The notes beneath the pieces were generated by a model. The model was not told where the DNA came from. It made no database searches and worked only from the letters and a program-made list of their open reading frames with translations. The position numbers were made by a program, and so were the translations under genes. Of a stretch of 64,000 nucleotides of DNA, positions 1-8,091 are shown piece after piece. The stretch lies in the NCBI GenBank assembly GCA_964533275.1, contig CAZHJK010000013.1, positions 12,570 to 76,569 of the forward strand, in the 5' to 3' direction. How positions within the stretch are numbered: the first letter of the stretch is position 1; every line of letters begins with the position of its first letter. The DNA comes from CAZHJK01 sp964533275. Its GTDB lineage: Bacteria > Bacillota > Clostridia > Eubacteriales > Garciellaceae.

Positions 1-126
1 TAAATATAAATAAAGTAATGAATTGAAATAGTGTGGAAGGATTGATAAGATAAAGGAGATCATACATATAAAATTTTAGGCTATAATTATTTTGGGTTCT
101 AATACGCCATATAAGGAGTATATAAA

Positions 127-1551
127 ATGTCAATATTAGAGGGATTAGAAGAACTATTGATAGAAGATTTAACTCGCTTACATACGCCTGGGCATAAGGG
201 AAAGGACTACCTGCCAAACATTTTAAGAGAAGATATTCAAAGAATAGATTTCACAGAAATTCCAGGAAGCGATAATCTACATAATGCCAGGGAAATGATT
301 TTACAGTCTGAAGAAAGATCAGCTAAGGTATTTAAAGCCCTGGGAACATATTACTTAATAAACGGTACTACCGTGGGTATTCAAGCTATGATATTATCTA
401 CATGTAATCCAGGGGATAAAATAATAGTTCCACGAAATTGTCATAGATCTGTTTGGAGTGCTCTAATCCTCGGAGATATAACGCCGATATATATTTCTCC
501 TCAAACCCATCCCCATACAGGGATAGGTCTTTCAATATCCCCAGAGGAAGTACAAAGTAAATTAAAGCAGCATCCAGATATTAAAGCAGCTATTATAACA
601 TATCCTACCTATTATGGCAGCTGCAGCGATATTGAAAAAATTAGTAAAATATTGCATAATGAGAATAAGCTATTATTAGTAGATGAAGCCCATGGAGCCC
701 ATTTTGCAATTCATAATAAGCTACCCATAACTGCATTAGAGGCTGGTGCAGATATAACGGTACAAAGCACTCATAAGTTATTATCCTCCTTCACCCAATC
801 ATCAATGCTTCATGTGGGAAGTAATAATATATCCATAGAAAGGTTGGAGATGTTTTTAACAATGCTTCAAAGTTCCAGTCCCTCCTATCCATTAATGGCA
901 TCCTTAGATTTTGCAACTAAGCATGCTAAGGAGGAAGGCTATAAAAGATGGGATAATATTTTAAAATGGACTATAAGTGCTTATAATGAGATAAAGGATA
1001 GAACATCTATGGTCCCGCTAGGGATGGATATAATAGGAAAGCACGGAGTCGCAGATTTTGATCTTAGCAAATTATTAATAAATGTTTCCAATATTGGATT
1101 AAGGGGTACAGAGGTGGATAAAATTCTAAGGGAACAATATGGGATTCAAGTGGAGCTCTCGGATTATAATTATATTTTAGCTATGGCAGGTATAGGAACT
1201 GAACAAGAGGATATTGAAAGGTTTACAAAGGCTATAATAAAGATAAATAATCTATATAGTATACATAAAAAACCACCGACCATAAAAATAAATACAATAA
1301 AGGAGAAGGTTGTATTAACCCCTAGGGAAGCTGTATATTCCAAGGCACAGGATGTATTACTAAAAGATTCACAGGGGAGGATTAGTAAGGAGTTTATTAT
1401 ACCCTACCCCCCTGGGATTCCCATTGTATTGCCTGGAGAGGAAATTACAAGGGAGATAATTAATATTATTGCAGAAATAAAACAATGGGGAGGTCAAATT
1501 ATCGGACCCAAGGATCCAAAGTTGAATAAAATAAGTGTAATAAAAATGTAG
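127..1551 (+). CDS. Orn/Lys/Arg decarboxylase family (YaaO-like), PLP enzyme
   Basis: A 474-residue cytosolic PLP-dependent decarboxylase of the fold-type I Orn/Lys/Arg family. The N-terminal TPGHKGKDYLP stretch is the family signature. The DEAHGAH segment (186-192) holds the PLP-pyridine Asp, and STHK (214-217) carries the Schiff-base Lys217. The C-terminal PYPPGIPIVLPGE block (about 428-440) is also typical. AAGGAG at 113-118 fixes the ATG start. It lies 23 bp before tmk, as yaaO does in Bacillus subtilis, so the two are probably cotranscribed. Known relatives act on arginine, lysine or ornithine in polyamine synthesis or acid resistance. The substrate cannot be read from the sequence. The family call is secure. 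Confidence 0.9.
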   Translation: MSILEGLEELLIEDLTRLHTPGHKGKDYLPNILREDIQRIDFTEIPGSDNLHNAREMILQSEERSAKVFKALGTYYLINGTTVGIQAMILSTCNPGDKIIVPRNCHRSVWSALILGDITPIYISPQTHPHTGIGLSISPEEVQSKLKQHPDIKAAIITYPTYYGSCSDIEKISKILHNENKLLLVDEAHGAHFAIHNKLPITALEAGADITVQSTHKLLSSFTQSSMLHVGSNNISIERLEMFLTMLQSSSPSYPLMASLDFATKHAKEEGYKRWDNILKWTISAYNEIKDRTSMVPLGMDIIGKHGVADFDLSKLLINVSNIGLRGTEVDKILREQYGIQVELSDYNYILAMAGIGTEQEDIERFTKAIIKINNLYSIHKKPPTIKINTIKEKVVLTPREAVYSKAQDVLLKDSQGRISKEFIIPYPPGIPIVLPGEEITREIINIIAEIKQWGGQIIGPKDPKLNKISVIKM

Positions 1552-1574
1552 AAATCAAAGAGGAAGATGAAGAT

Positions 1575-2267
1575 ATGATAAATACTAAGGGAAAACTAAT
1601 TGTAATCGAAGGGGTAGATGGAAGCGGGAAGGAAACCCAGACAAAAAAATTATATGAAAGACTTTTACATGAAGGATTAAAAATAAGGAGAGTTTCCTAT
1701 CCAAGGTATGATAATGACTCATCCATTTTAGTAAAAAAATATCTTAGGGGAGACTTTGGAGAAAAGCCTGAGGATATTAGTCCATATATAGCATCAACCT
1801 TTTTTGCAATAGATAGATATGCATCCTATAAAGAGGATTACCAGGATTTTTATAATAATGGAGGAATAGTAATAGCAGATAGATATACCACATCAAACAT
1901 GGTACACCAGGCTGGAAAGATTATGGATTCTATAGAAAGAGAAAAATATTTAGATTGGTTATGGGACCATGAATTTAATTTATATGGACTACCTATACCG
2001 GATTTAGTATTTTTTTTAGATATACCAGTGGAAATGAACCAAATGCTTATGGAAGGCAGGAAGAATAAGTTTTCCGGAGAAAGCCAACAGGATATACATG
2101 AAAAGGATACTAAGCATTTAATACAATCCTATGAAAATGCCAGCTCATTAGTGGATAAATATCATTGGAAAAGAATTAGATGTATTAAGGAGGATAAGCT
2201 GCTTTGCGTTGATGAAATACATGAGATGATCTATAATATTTTCATGGAAGAAATTCATAGATGCTAG
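1575..2267 (+). CDS. tmk: Thymidylate (dTMP) kinase
   Basis: This 230-residue nucleoside monophosphate kinase converts dTMP to dTDP for DNA synthesis. The P-loop GVDGSGKET lies at residues 13-21, and the DRYTTSN segment near residue 101 is the DR(Y/H) nucleotide-binding motif. It is longer than the roughly 210-residue Bacillus enzyme, and motifs such as YPRYDNDSS differ from the usual bacterial form; it resembles a long variant that I associate with Clostridia. It follows the decarboxylase and precedes darA and holB, the classical tmk neighbourhood. The main uncertainty is whether it is a strict dTMP kinase or a broader deoxynucleotide kinase. Confidence 0.88.
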   Translation: MINTKGKLIVIEGVDGSGKETQTKKLYERLLHEGLKIRRVSYPRYDNDSSILVKKYLRGDFGEKPEDISPYIASTFFAIDRYASYKEDYQDFYNNGGIVIADRYTTSNMVHQAGKIMDSIEREKYLDWLWDHEFNLYGLPIPDLVFFLDIPVEMNQMLMEGRKNKFSGESQQDIHEKDTKHLIQSYENASSLVDKYHWKRIRCIKEDKLLCVDEIHEMIYNIFMEEIHRC

Positions 2268-2330
2268 GGAACAGGGAACAGTAAAACCGTAGGGAACGAC
2301 GCCCTCGTCGTTCCGGGAACAGGGAACAGA
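2268..2330. repeat. GGGAACAG short repeats with GACG hairpin
   Basis: Directly after the tmk stop there are repeated GGGAACAG units at both ends of the segment. Between them a perfect 9-bp hairpin (GGAACGACG at 2293-2301, CGTCGTTCC at 2306-2314) has a CCCT loop. The same GGGAACAG unit recurs at about 57117-57147 before metG, so this is a dispersed intergenic repeat, not a gene-specific terminator; no T-run follows. Confidence 0.7.
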
Positions 2331-2352
2331 TTTAGGGGAACGAATTGTATAA

Positions 2353-2465
2353 GGGTAAAATATCTTCATATGCTCCTCCGCAAATGTCGCCTTTTTTCTG
2401 AAGGAGAAACAGAATATGGTGAAAAAAGACTCCATTAAGTCGTCGCTTTATGAAATATTTTACCC
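2353..2465. repeat. Inverted-repeat element, long form
   Basis: The stretch is bounded by near-perfect inverted arms: 2353-2370 (GGGTAAAATATCTTCATA) and 2449-2465 (TATGAAATATTTTACCC). A shorter version of the same element, with the same arms but only about 18 bp between them, lies at 13535-13589. The interior here is unrelated to any gene I recognise. From 2488 to 2530 there is also a segment of the type GTCATCCTGAAG...GAAGGATCT, a form of intergenic repeat found in many bacteria. The 326-bp gap between tmk and darA is therefore essentially all repeat DNA. Confidence 0.65.
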
Positions 2466-2593
2466 TATAATACAGGAAAATACTAAAGGTTGTCATCCTG
2501 AAGAGCTTGTGACGAAGGATCTAAGGTTTTTCTAGCAACCAGTAACCAGTAACTAGCTACTGTAACTGATAACTATTTAAGGAGGGATATTTA

Positions 2594-2923
2594 ATGAAAA
2601 TGGTAATTGCTATTGTGCAGAATGAAGATACTCATTTATTGACGGATGCATTAATGGAAAATGAATTTAGTGTAACAAAGCTGGCAACCACTGGGGGATT
2701 TTTAAGGGTTGGGAATACTACCTTATTGATTGGTGTAGAAGATGAACAAGTAGATACTGTTATTGACATAGTAAGAGAAGTTGCTAAATGCAGGGAACAG
2801 ATTATTACTACCACTACACCTTCTGCCTATGGAACAGAAATGTTTTCAACCTATCCAGTAAAGGTACAAGTCGGGGGAGCTACAATATTTGTAGTAGATG
2901 TAGAACGCTTTGAAAAAATCTAA
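2594..2923 (+). CDS. darA: Cyclic-di-AMP receptor, PII-like DarA/PstA (YaaQ)
   Basis: A 109-residue PII-like protein that forms trimers and binds cyclic di-AMP in Firmicutes; its output is not fully known. The family pattern is intact: MKMVIAIVQNED at the N-terminus, KLATTGGFLRVGNTTLLIGV (about 29-48), and the C-terminal VGGATIFVVDVERFEKI. An AAGGAGGG ribosome site precedes the ATG. In Bacillus yaaQ also lies between tmk and holB. Here yaaR, which normally follows it, is missing and holB overlaps its end by 14 bp, which suggests coupled translation. Confidence 0.93.
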   Translation: MKMVIAIVQNEDTHLLTDALMENEFSVTKLATTGGFLRVGNTTLLIGVEDEQVDTVIDIVREVAKCREQIITTTTPSAYGTEMFSTYPVKVQVGGATIFVVDVERFEKI

Positions 2924-3899
2924 TAACTACTTCCATGAAATTGTAGGTCAACAAAAAGTAGTAGAGACATTGACCCAGGCATTAAATAATAATCATATCT
3001 CCCATAGTTACATTTTTTCAGGACCAAAGGGTACCCAAAGAACAAGGATGGCATATTCCTTTGCAAAGGCACTATTGTCAGAGGGAAAACCATCCTATAG
3101 TGATTCCAGCAGAAGGGTAGAGGATCATAATCATCCTGACCTAATAAATATTTTCCCTGATGGCACCAGTATAAAAATTAAGCAAATAAGAGATGATTTA
3201 ATAAAGGATATTTCTATTAAGCCCTTTGAATCTAAATACAAGATATATATTGTACATGATGCACATACTATGGGAACGCCAGCCCAAAATGCATTGCTTA
3301 AGACCTTAGAAGAACCACCGGAATATGGGATCATTATACTTATAACTAATAATCTTCCGGTACTTTTACCAACAATAATATCTCGAAGCCAAAACCTCCA
3401 ATTTAAGCCTTTGAATGAAAATATTATTCAAAACTATCTCCAGAAGAGGCATAAGATAGAAGAACAAAAAGCAAGGGAAATTTCCATAATGGCAAACGGG
3501 AGTATAGAAAAGGCAGTATCGCTATGCCAGAAGGATAACATTTTACAGGAAAGAGAGGAATTATTACAAAGCCTTCTTAAAATTATTAAGGATAAGGATG
3601 TTATTACAGCATTTTCCACAGCACAATATCTAAAGGAACACAAAGAACATTTAGAAGAACTATTAGATTTTATTATGCTTTGGTTCCGAGATATTTCTCT
3701 ATATAAGGAGCTTGGAAAGAATAGATGGATAATTCATAGGGAATATGAAGATTTATTACAAGAATTCTCATATTATTTATCAGATGACCAAATTAATGTT
3801 ATAATAGAAGAGGTAAACATAAGTAAAAACAATATGAAGTATAATGTAAATCTTCAATTAAATATGGAGACCATGCTATTAAAAATGCAGGAGGAATAA
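2910..3899 (+). CDS. holB: DNA polymerase III delta' subunit
   Basis: A 329-residue clamp-loader subunit that helps load the beta clamp at the replication fork. The N-terminal FHEIVGQQKVVETL is the AAA+ box II region. The Walker A-like GPKGTQRT (38-45) lacks the usual Lys-Thr/Ser pair, as expected of non-hydrolysing delta' subunits. LLKTLEEPP follows the Walker B region, and ISRSQ replaces the SRC motif. The Cys residues of the usual zinc module are absent. Translation must begin at TTG 2910, inside darA, because no in-frame ATG exists near the conserved N-terminus; coupling to darA is likely. It is 3 bp from ricT. Confidence 0.9.
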   Translation: MKKSNNYFHEIVGQQKVVETLTQALNNNHISHSYIFSGPKGTQRTRMAYSFAKALLSEGKPSYSDSSRRVEDHNHPDLINIFPDGTSIKIKQIRDDLIKDISIKPFESKYKIYIVHDAHTMGTPAQNALLKTLEEPPEYGIIILITNNLPVLLPTIISRSQNLQFKPLNENIIQNYLQKRHKIEEQKAREISIMANGSIEKAVSLCQKDNILQEREELLQSLLKIIKDKDVITAFSTAQYLKEHKEHLEELLDFIMLWFRDISLYKELGKNRWIIHREYEDLLQEFSYYLSDDQINVIIEEVNISKNNMKYNVNLQLNMETMLLKMQEE

Positions 3900-3902
3900 T
3901 AC

Positions 3903-4775
3903 ATGTTTAAAGTTGTGGGAATAAGATTTAAAAAGGCGGGCAAAATTTATTATTTTGATCCAGTTGATATAGATGTAAAGGCAGGAGATTGTGCAATAGT
4001 GGAAACAGCAAGAGGGGTAGAGTTTGGGGAGGTAGTACTTGGACCGAAGGAGGTTACAGAGGAAGAAATTGTTGCCCCCATAAAGCCTGTGCTTAGGAAG
4101 GCTTTAGAAGAGGATTATGTGAAGGCGAAGGAAAACCGAGATAAGGAAAAAGAAGCATTGACTATATGTCAAGAAAAGGTAGAAAAACACAATCTAGAAA
4201 TGAAGCTTATAGATGTAGAATACACCTTTGATAACAATAAGGTAATCTTTTACTTTTCTGCAGAGGGCAGGGTTGATTTTAGAGAACTTGTAAAGGATTT
4301 GGCAGCTGTGTTTAAAACAAGAATAGAGCTTAGACAGATCGGAGTACGGGATGAGGCAAAGATGCTAGGGGGTATTGGACCCTGTGGGGTAACCCTATGT
4401 TGCTCTACTTGGTTAGGGGATTTTGAACCTGTATCAATAAAGATGGCAAAGGAACAGAGCTTATCTTTAAATCCCAATAAAATCTCTGGTATTTGTGGAC
4501 GATTGCTTTGCTGTTTAAAATATGAACAAGATGCCTACGAAGATGCAAAGGAACGATTACCTAATGAAGGAGAAAAAGTAAAAACTCCAGAGGGTATAGG
4601 AGAAATATTACAGGTTAATCTAATACAAGAAACAATTAAGGTTAAATTAAAGGGAGAAGAAACTAAAATTAAGGATTTCTCTGTAAATGAAATAGAGATA
4701 ATAGGGAAAAAGAAAAAAGATAATGGTTGTTGTGCAAAGAATAATGGAAATGGTTGTTGTTCCAATAAACATTAA
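3903..4775 (+). CDS. ricT: RicT/YaaT, PSP1-domain iron-sulfur protein
   Basis: A 290-residue member of the RicA-RicF-RicT complex family, which in Bacillus carries [4Fe-4S] clusters, modulates RNase Y-dependent mRNA maturation and is needed for sporulation and competence. The conserved Cys pattern is visible: Cys161, 166, 167, 198, 203 and 204, in CGVTLCCSTW and CGRLLCCLKYE. A short Cys-rich tail (DNGCCAKNNGNGCC) follows the PSP1 domain and is unusual. It sits 3 bp after holB. The next gene in Bacillus is yabA, a DnaA regulator, which is not present here. Confidence 0.92.
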   Translation: MFKVVGIRFKKAGKIYYFDPVDIDVKAGDCAIVETARGVEFGEVVLGPKEVTEEEIVAPIKPVLRKALEEDYVKAKENRDKEKEALTICQEKVEKHNLEMKLIDVEYTFDNNKVIFYFSAEGRVDFRELVKDLAAVFKTRIELRQIGVRDEAKMLGGIGPCGVTLCCSTWLGDFEPVSIKMAKEQSLSLNPNKISGICGRLLCCLKYEQDAYEDAKERLPNEGEKVKTPEGIGEILQVNLIQETIKVKLKGEETKIKDFSVNEIEIIGKKKKDNGCCAKNNGNGCCSNKH

Positions 4776-4843
4776 AAATATTTCTCTTTTTCCTCTTCAC
4801 ATTTTATCTTTATTATGTTTAAATATTAACAGAGCTATTTTAT

Positions 4844-4871
4844 ATTATAGAAAATTTCTTTTTTCTATAAT
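4844..4871. repeat. Perfect 11-bp stem-loop after ricT
   Basis: ATTATAGAAAA (4844-4854) and TTTTCTATAAT (4861-4871) form a perfect stem with a 6-nt loop. The following bases are A-rich, so for the plus strand this is not a canonical terminator, although the 5' U-rich surroundings could end antisense transcription. Two smaller palindromes follow in the same gap, GGGGA/TCCCC at about 4891-4904 and AGCGTC/GACGCT at 4935-4949. Confidence 0.5.
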
Positions 4872-4978
4872 AAAAAAATAGAGGTTGCAAGGGGAGTATC
4901 CCCTACTAATCGCTTAGCTGTTTTACCCAGCGAAAGCGTCGAAGACGCTATTTAATACCTTTAAGGAGGTGAGTTTTA

Positions 4979-5149
4979 ATGGCATATTTTATAAATGATG
5001 ATTGTATTAGCTGTGGAGCTTGTGAGCCAGAATGTCCAGTTGGGGCAATTTCTGAGGGTGATGACAAGTATGTAATAGACCCAGAAACTTGTATTGATTG
5101 TGGAGCATGTGCAGATGTTTGTCCAGTAGATGCACCAAATCCAGAATAA
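4979..5149 (+). CDS. 2[4Fe-4S] clostridial-type ferredoxin
   Basis: A 56-residue ferredoxin read directly from the sequence. It has two canonical CxxCxxCxxxCP motifs: Cys9, 12, 15, 19 and Cys38, 41, 44, 48, the second followed by VDAPNPE. These bind two [4Fe-4S] clusters for low-potential electron transfer in the cytoplasm. AAGGAGGTGA precedes the ATG. It forms a single-gene unit with an intrinsic terminator 15 bp downstream. A possible user in this window is the aldehyde ferredoxin oxidoreductase, but that is inference. Its insertion between ricT and trmN6 is not part of the Bacillus order. Confidence 0.95.
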   Translation: MAYFINDDCISCGACEPECPVGAISEGDDKYVIDPETCIDCGACADVCPVDAPNPE

Positions 5150-5163
5150 AAACTACTTAAACT

Positions 5164-5192
5164 AAAAGGGATCCCATGGGATCCTTTTTTCC
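5164..5192 (+). terminator. Intrinsic terminator of the ferredoxin gene
   Basis: The 16-base palindrome GGATCCCATGGGATCC, flanked by AAAAG and followed by TTTTTT, makes a strong hairpin with a U-tract. Confidence 0.85.
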
Positions 5193-5375
5193 TTATAATG
5201 ATCTTACTTCCTTGCACATTTGTATACTATTCTGTAAATAATTCCATTAAATAAATACAATTAAATAACGGATTGATAGGGCATAATGTGGGTATTTTAA
5301 ATAATATACTGTTTTAAGAAAATATTTTATTTTAATACATAATAAATTTTATTCTAAAGGAGGAAAGTAGGCACA

Positions 5376-5957
5376 TTGGGTAGAACAATAGGAATTATTA
5401 TGGTGATTATACTAATTATAATTATTTTAGGGTGCACTGCCCCTTTAGCTGATGAAGAAAATGATATGAATCAGGAGAATAACCCAGCCTCCACGATTAA
5501 GAATACAAAAGATCTACAGCTTGAAGAAGGACTTTTTAAAGGAAATATAACTCTTCCCTTTAGCCTTGAAAATATGGAGGGTGATTTAAAAAGCATAGAG
5601 GACTATATGGGGAAAATAATATTTTTAAATTTTTGGTCAGGAAGTTGTAGTTTATGTGTGGAAGAGCTATCTGTTTTAGATGGGTTCTACAGGGAGAATC
5701 AGAAGGAGACGGTAGTCATTGCAGTAAATTTGGGAGAAGAAAAACAAGAGGTAGATAAATTTATAGAGAATAACAATATAAGTTATCCAGTATTATTAGA
5801 TCTACAAAAGAAAGTGGCAGATATTTATCGTATACAGTCTACGCCCACCACCTATATAATAGATAAGAAAGGAATAATTCGTAATATTCATTTAGGGCCT
5901 ATGGATAGGAGCAAGATGGAAACTTATCAACAGGAAGCATTGAAAAATTATGAATAA
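5376..5957 (+). CDS. TlpA/ResA-type thiol-disulfide lipoprotein
   Basis: A 193-residue membrane-anchored thioredoxin-like protein. A hydrophobic N-terminus ends in the lipobox ILGC with Cys20, so it should be lipidated and face the outside. The TlpA/AhpC-TSA fold follows: FLNFWSGSCSLC holds the redox pair Cys91-Cys94, and STPTTYI has the cis-Pro loop. It probably reduces disulfides or protects thiols at the cell surface; the partner is unknown. I chose TTG 5376 because AAAGGAGG lies at 5356-5363. An ATG at 5400 is the alternative but would shorten the signal peptide. Confidence 0.85.
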   Translation: MGRTIGIIMVIILIIIILGCTAPLADEENDMNQENNPASTIKNTKDLQLEEGLFKGNITLPFSLENMEGDLKSIEDYMGKIIFLNFWSGSCSLCVEELSVLDGFYRENQKETVVIAVNLGEEKQEVDKFIENNNISYPVLLDLQKKVADIYRIQSTPTTYIIDKKGIIRNIHLGPMDRSKMETYQQEALKNYE

Positions 5958-5976
5958 AGAGTTATACTAGATAAAA

Positions 5977-6036
5977 CTTACCCACAAAATGTGGATAAGA
6001 CACTATATTTTGTGGGTAAGACTCTATTTATCCACA
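5977..6036. promoter_or_regulatory. Cluster of four DnaA-box-like 9-mers in interleaved inverted repeats
   Basis: Four 9-mers lie within 60 bp. TTACCCACA is at 5978-5986, TTATCCACA on the minus strand at 5990-5998, TTACCCACA on the minus strand at 6011-6019, and TTATCCACA at 6028-6036. Two match the consensus DnaA box TTAT(A/C)CACA perfectly and two differ at one base. The first and third belong to a perfect 14-bp inverted repeat (CTTACCCACAAAAT, 5977-5990 and 6007-6020). Pairings A/A', B/B', A/B and A'/B' are all possible, so an RNA made from it could also adopt alternative hairpins. No T-run follows. DnaA binding is inference. Confidence 0.6.
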
Positions 6037-6060
6037 ATATCTTTTATAAGCGGTGATATT

Positions 6061-6846
6061 ATGACAAGAAATTCTCTTCTAAAGGAAAATGAAAGAATAG
6101 ACGATTTACAAATCAAGGGATTGAGTATAATACAAGATCCTAAAAAGTTTTGTTTTGGAATGGATGCAGTACTATTGGCAAATTACGCAGCCCAAGATAT
6201 TGTAAAAAATAGTAGGGTGGTGGATTTAGGCACTGGTACTGGTATCATTCCTTTATTATTGTATGGAAAAACCCAGGTCAGAAAAATCATTGGCATTGAG
6301 ATACAAGCAGATATGGTTGAAATGGCAAAGAGAAGTGTAATTCTTAATGACTTGCAGGATACTATAAATATAATAGAGGGAGATATTAAAAATCCACCTT
6401 CCCAGATTCTGCCTAATTATTATGATGCTATAGTTTCAAATCCTCCCTATATGGTAAATAAAAGTGGATTAGTTAATCCTACAGAGGCAAAGGCTATTTC
6501 CCGGCATGAGATTCTATGTACTCTAGAGGATATAATAAAAACAACAAAAAGACATTTGAAATCCAGGGGTAAGTTCTATATGATTCATCGCAGTGAACGA
6601 TTAGTGGATATATTAACATTGATGAGGAAATTTAATATTGAACCTAAAAAAATTAGATTTATTCATCCATCACAGGATAAATCTCCAAATTTAATTTTAA
6701 TACAAGGTATAAAAGGAGGGAATCCCCTTCTAAAAATAGAAAAGCCTTTATATGTATATGAAGAAAATGGAGACTATACCTCTGAAATTTATGATATTTA
6801 TGAATGGGAGAAATCATACCATAAGGGTGGGGCAAATAATGGATAA
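6061..6846 (+). CDS. trmN6: tRNA1(Val) (adenine37-N6)-methyltransferase, TrmN6/YabB
   Basis: A 261-residue SAM-dependent methyltransferase. In E. coli the homologue methylates N6 of A37 in tRNA1(Val). Motif I VVDLGTGTGI lies at 53-62, and SNPPY (NPPY at 127-130) is the N6-adenine motif IV. The FGMDAVLLA segment is typical of the YabB/TrmN6 family. I start it at ATG 6061, preceded by GGTGAT, and not further upstream, because the upstream extension would run through the inverted repeats and lacks a ribosome site. It overlaps rsmI by 8 bp, so the two modification enzymes are coupled. Confidence 0.9.
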   Translation: MTRNSLLKENERIDDLQIKGLSIIQDPKKFCFGMDAVLLANYAAQDIVKNSRVVDLGTGTGIIPLLLYGKTQVRKIIGIEIQADMVEMAKRSVILNDLQDTINIIEGDIKNPPSQILPNYYDAIVSNPPYMVNKSGLVNPTEAKAISRHEILCTLEDIIKTTKRHLKSRGKFYMIHRSERLVDILTLMRKFNIEPKKIRFIHPSQDKSPNLILIQGIKGGNPLLKIEKPLYVYEENGDYTSEIYDIYEWEKSYHKGGANNG

Positions 6847-7687
6847 TGAAAAAACAGGCATGATATACTTTTGTGCAACACCAATTGGGAATCTTGAGGA
6901 TATAACCCTAAGGGTTCTTAGAATATTACAGGAGGTAGACCTAATTGCAGCAGAGGACACCAGACATAGCATAAAGCTTTTAAATCATTTTGAGATAAAA
7001 ACCCCCCTCACTTCTTACCACCAACATAACGAGATGTCAAAGGGAGACCAGATTATAGAATGGGCAAGGGAAGGGAAAAAAATAGCTATTGTATCTGATG
7101 CAGGAATGCCAGGCATATCAGACCCAGGCCAGGAATTGATAAAAAAATGTATAAATGAAGATATCCCCTTTACCTTACTTCCGGGTGCAAATGCAGCCCT
7201 AATGGCATTAGTATTATCAGGACTATCCACAGAATCCTTTGTATTTGAAGGATTTTTATCCCGGGAGAAAAAACAACGAAATAATCAAATAGAAGGTATA
7301 AAAAAGGAGATACGCACCATAATCCTTTATGAAAGTCCCAATCGAATAGTAGGTACTCTAAAGGAACTCCAAAAGTATTTAGGTCAAAGGCAGATAGCTT
7401 TAGGTAGAGAGCTTACAAAACATTATGAAGAAATTTGGCGGGGTACATTTGAAGAAGCCATAGAAGAATTTCAAAACAGACAAGCAAGGGGAGAATTTGT
7501 CATAATCATAGAGGGTTTGTCCCAAGAGGATATAATAAAAGAAAATAAGGAAAAATGGGAGCGCTTCACAATACTACAACACCTTGAGTACTATATGGAA
7601 CAAGGAGATAGTAAAAAGGAAGCTATGAAGAAGGTAGCTAAGGATAGAGATATACCTAAAAGAGAGGTCTATCAATACACCATATAA
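6839..7687 (+). CDS. rsmI: 16S rRNA (cytidine1402-2'-O)-methyltransferase
   Basis: A 282-residue tetrapyrrole-methylase-fold enzyme that methylates the 2'-O of C1402 in the ribosomal decoding centre. ATPIGNLEDITLR at the N-terminus, AEDTRHS, VSDAGMPGISDPG and the LLPGANAALMAL segment are all diagnostic. The length fits the 280-290 residue family. ATG 6839 follows AAGGGTGGGG, overlaps the trmN6 stop and begins just before the conserved fold. The order trmN6-rsmI-abrB matches Bacillus. Confidence 0.95.
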   Translation: MDNEKTGMIYFCATPIGNLEDITLRVLRILQEVDLIAAEDTRHSIKLLNHFEIKTPLTSYHQHNEMSKGDQIIEWAREGKKIAIVSDAGMPGISDPGQELIKKCINEDIPFTLLPGANAALMALVLSGLSTESFVFEGFLSREKKQRNNQIEGIKKEIRTIILYESPNRIVGTLKELQKYLGQRQIALGRELTKHYEEIWRGTFEEAIEEFQNRQARGEFVIIIEGLSQEDIIKENKEKWERFTILQHLEYYMEQGDSKKEAMKKVAKDRDIPKREVYQYTI

Positions 7688-7717
7688 TAGTGTTTCAGAC
7701 ACCTTTAGAAGACCTGA

Positions 7718-7900
7718 TTATTTGCTCCTGTTAAGATATTCCATAATTTTATCACAATAGGCTAACATTACAATACCAATAAAAAACACGGAAAATCCAT
7801 AAAGAGGTTTTACAAAAATTAAAGTAAAGCTTATTATAGACAAAACTTTAAATAATGATAATTTATTTTCATTAATAAAACTGAATAATTCATATAACAT
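7718..7900 (-). CDS. Small hypothetical two-helix membrane protein
   Basis: A 60-residue ORF with two hydrophobic segments (about 17-32 and 34-48) and a charged C-terminus ending EYLNRSK. The complement of 7901-7920 gives AAGGGGGAAAGTTTC before the ATG, a good ribosome site, which is the main reason to believe it. It is convergent with rsmI and lies downstream of abrB on the same strand. I do not recognise a family. It could be real but non-conserved. Confidence 0.5.
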   Translation of the reverse strand: MLYELFSFINENKLSLFKVLSIISFTLIFVKPLYGFSVFFIGIVMLAYCDKIMEYLNRSK

Positions 7901-8050
7901 GAAACTTTCCCCCTTATGTAAGTACTATTTATTAGTTTAGATTAAAGATATAACTAAAATGTCTCTAAATAATCATTAAAAAGTATATATTATATTAAGA
8001 ATATATATATCCTAAAAGAAGGCAAATAAACCAAAACATATACAATAAAA

Positions 8051-8076
8051 AATCTCCTATTTTAAAATAGGAGATT
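8051..8076 (-). terminator. Bidirectional-looking terminator after abrB
   Basis: AATCTCCTATTTT followed at once by AAAATAGGAGATT is a perfect 26-bp palindrome. On the minus strand it is followed by a run of T, so it should terminate abrB; the A-rich right flank provides the opposite pattern too. Confidence 0.85.
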
Positions 8077-8091
8077 CAAAAAAGATATTTT

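Noticed and set aside
2148..2435. 95-residue minus-strand frame over the end of tmk and the repeats
   Set aside because: It spans repeat DNA and the tmk end; not plausible as a gene.
3131..3643. Minus-strand frames opposite holB
   Set aside because: Shadows of a conserved gene.
5989..6060. Upstream extension of the trmN6 reading frame
   Set aside because: It runs through the inverted repeats, has no ribosome site, and the conserved protein begins at ATG 6061.
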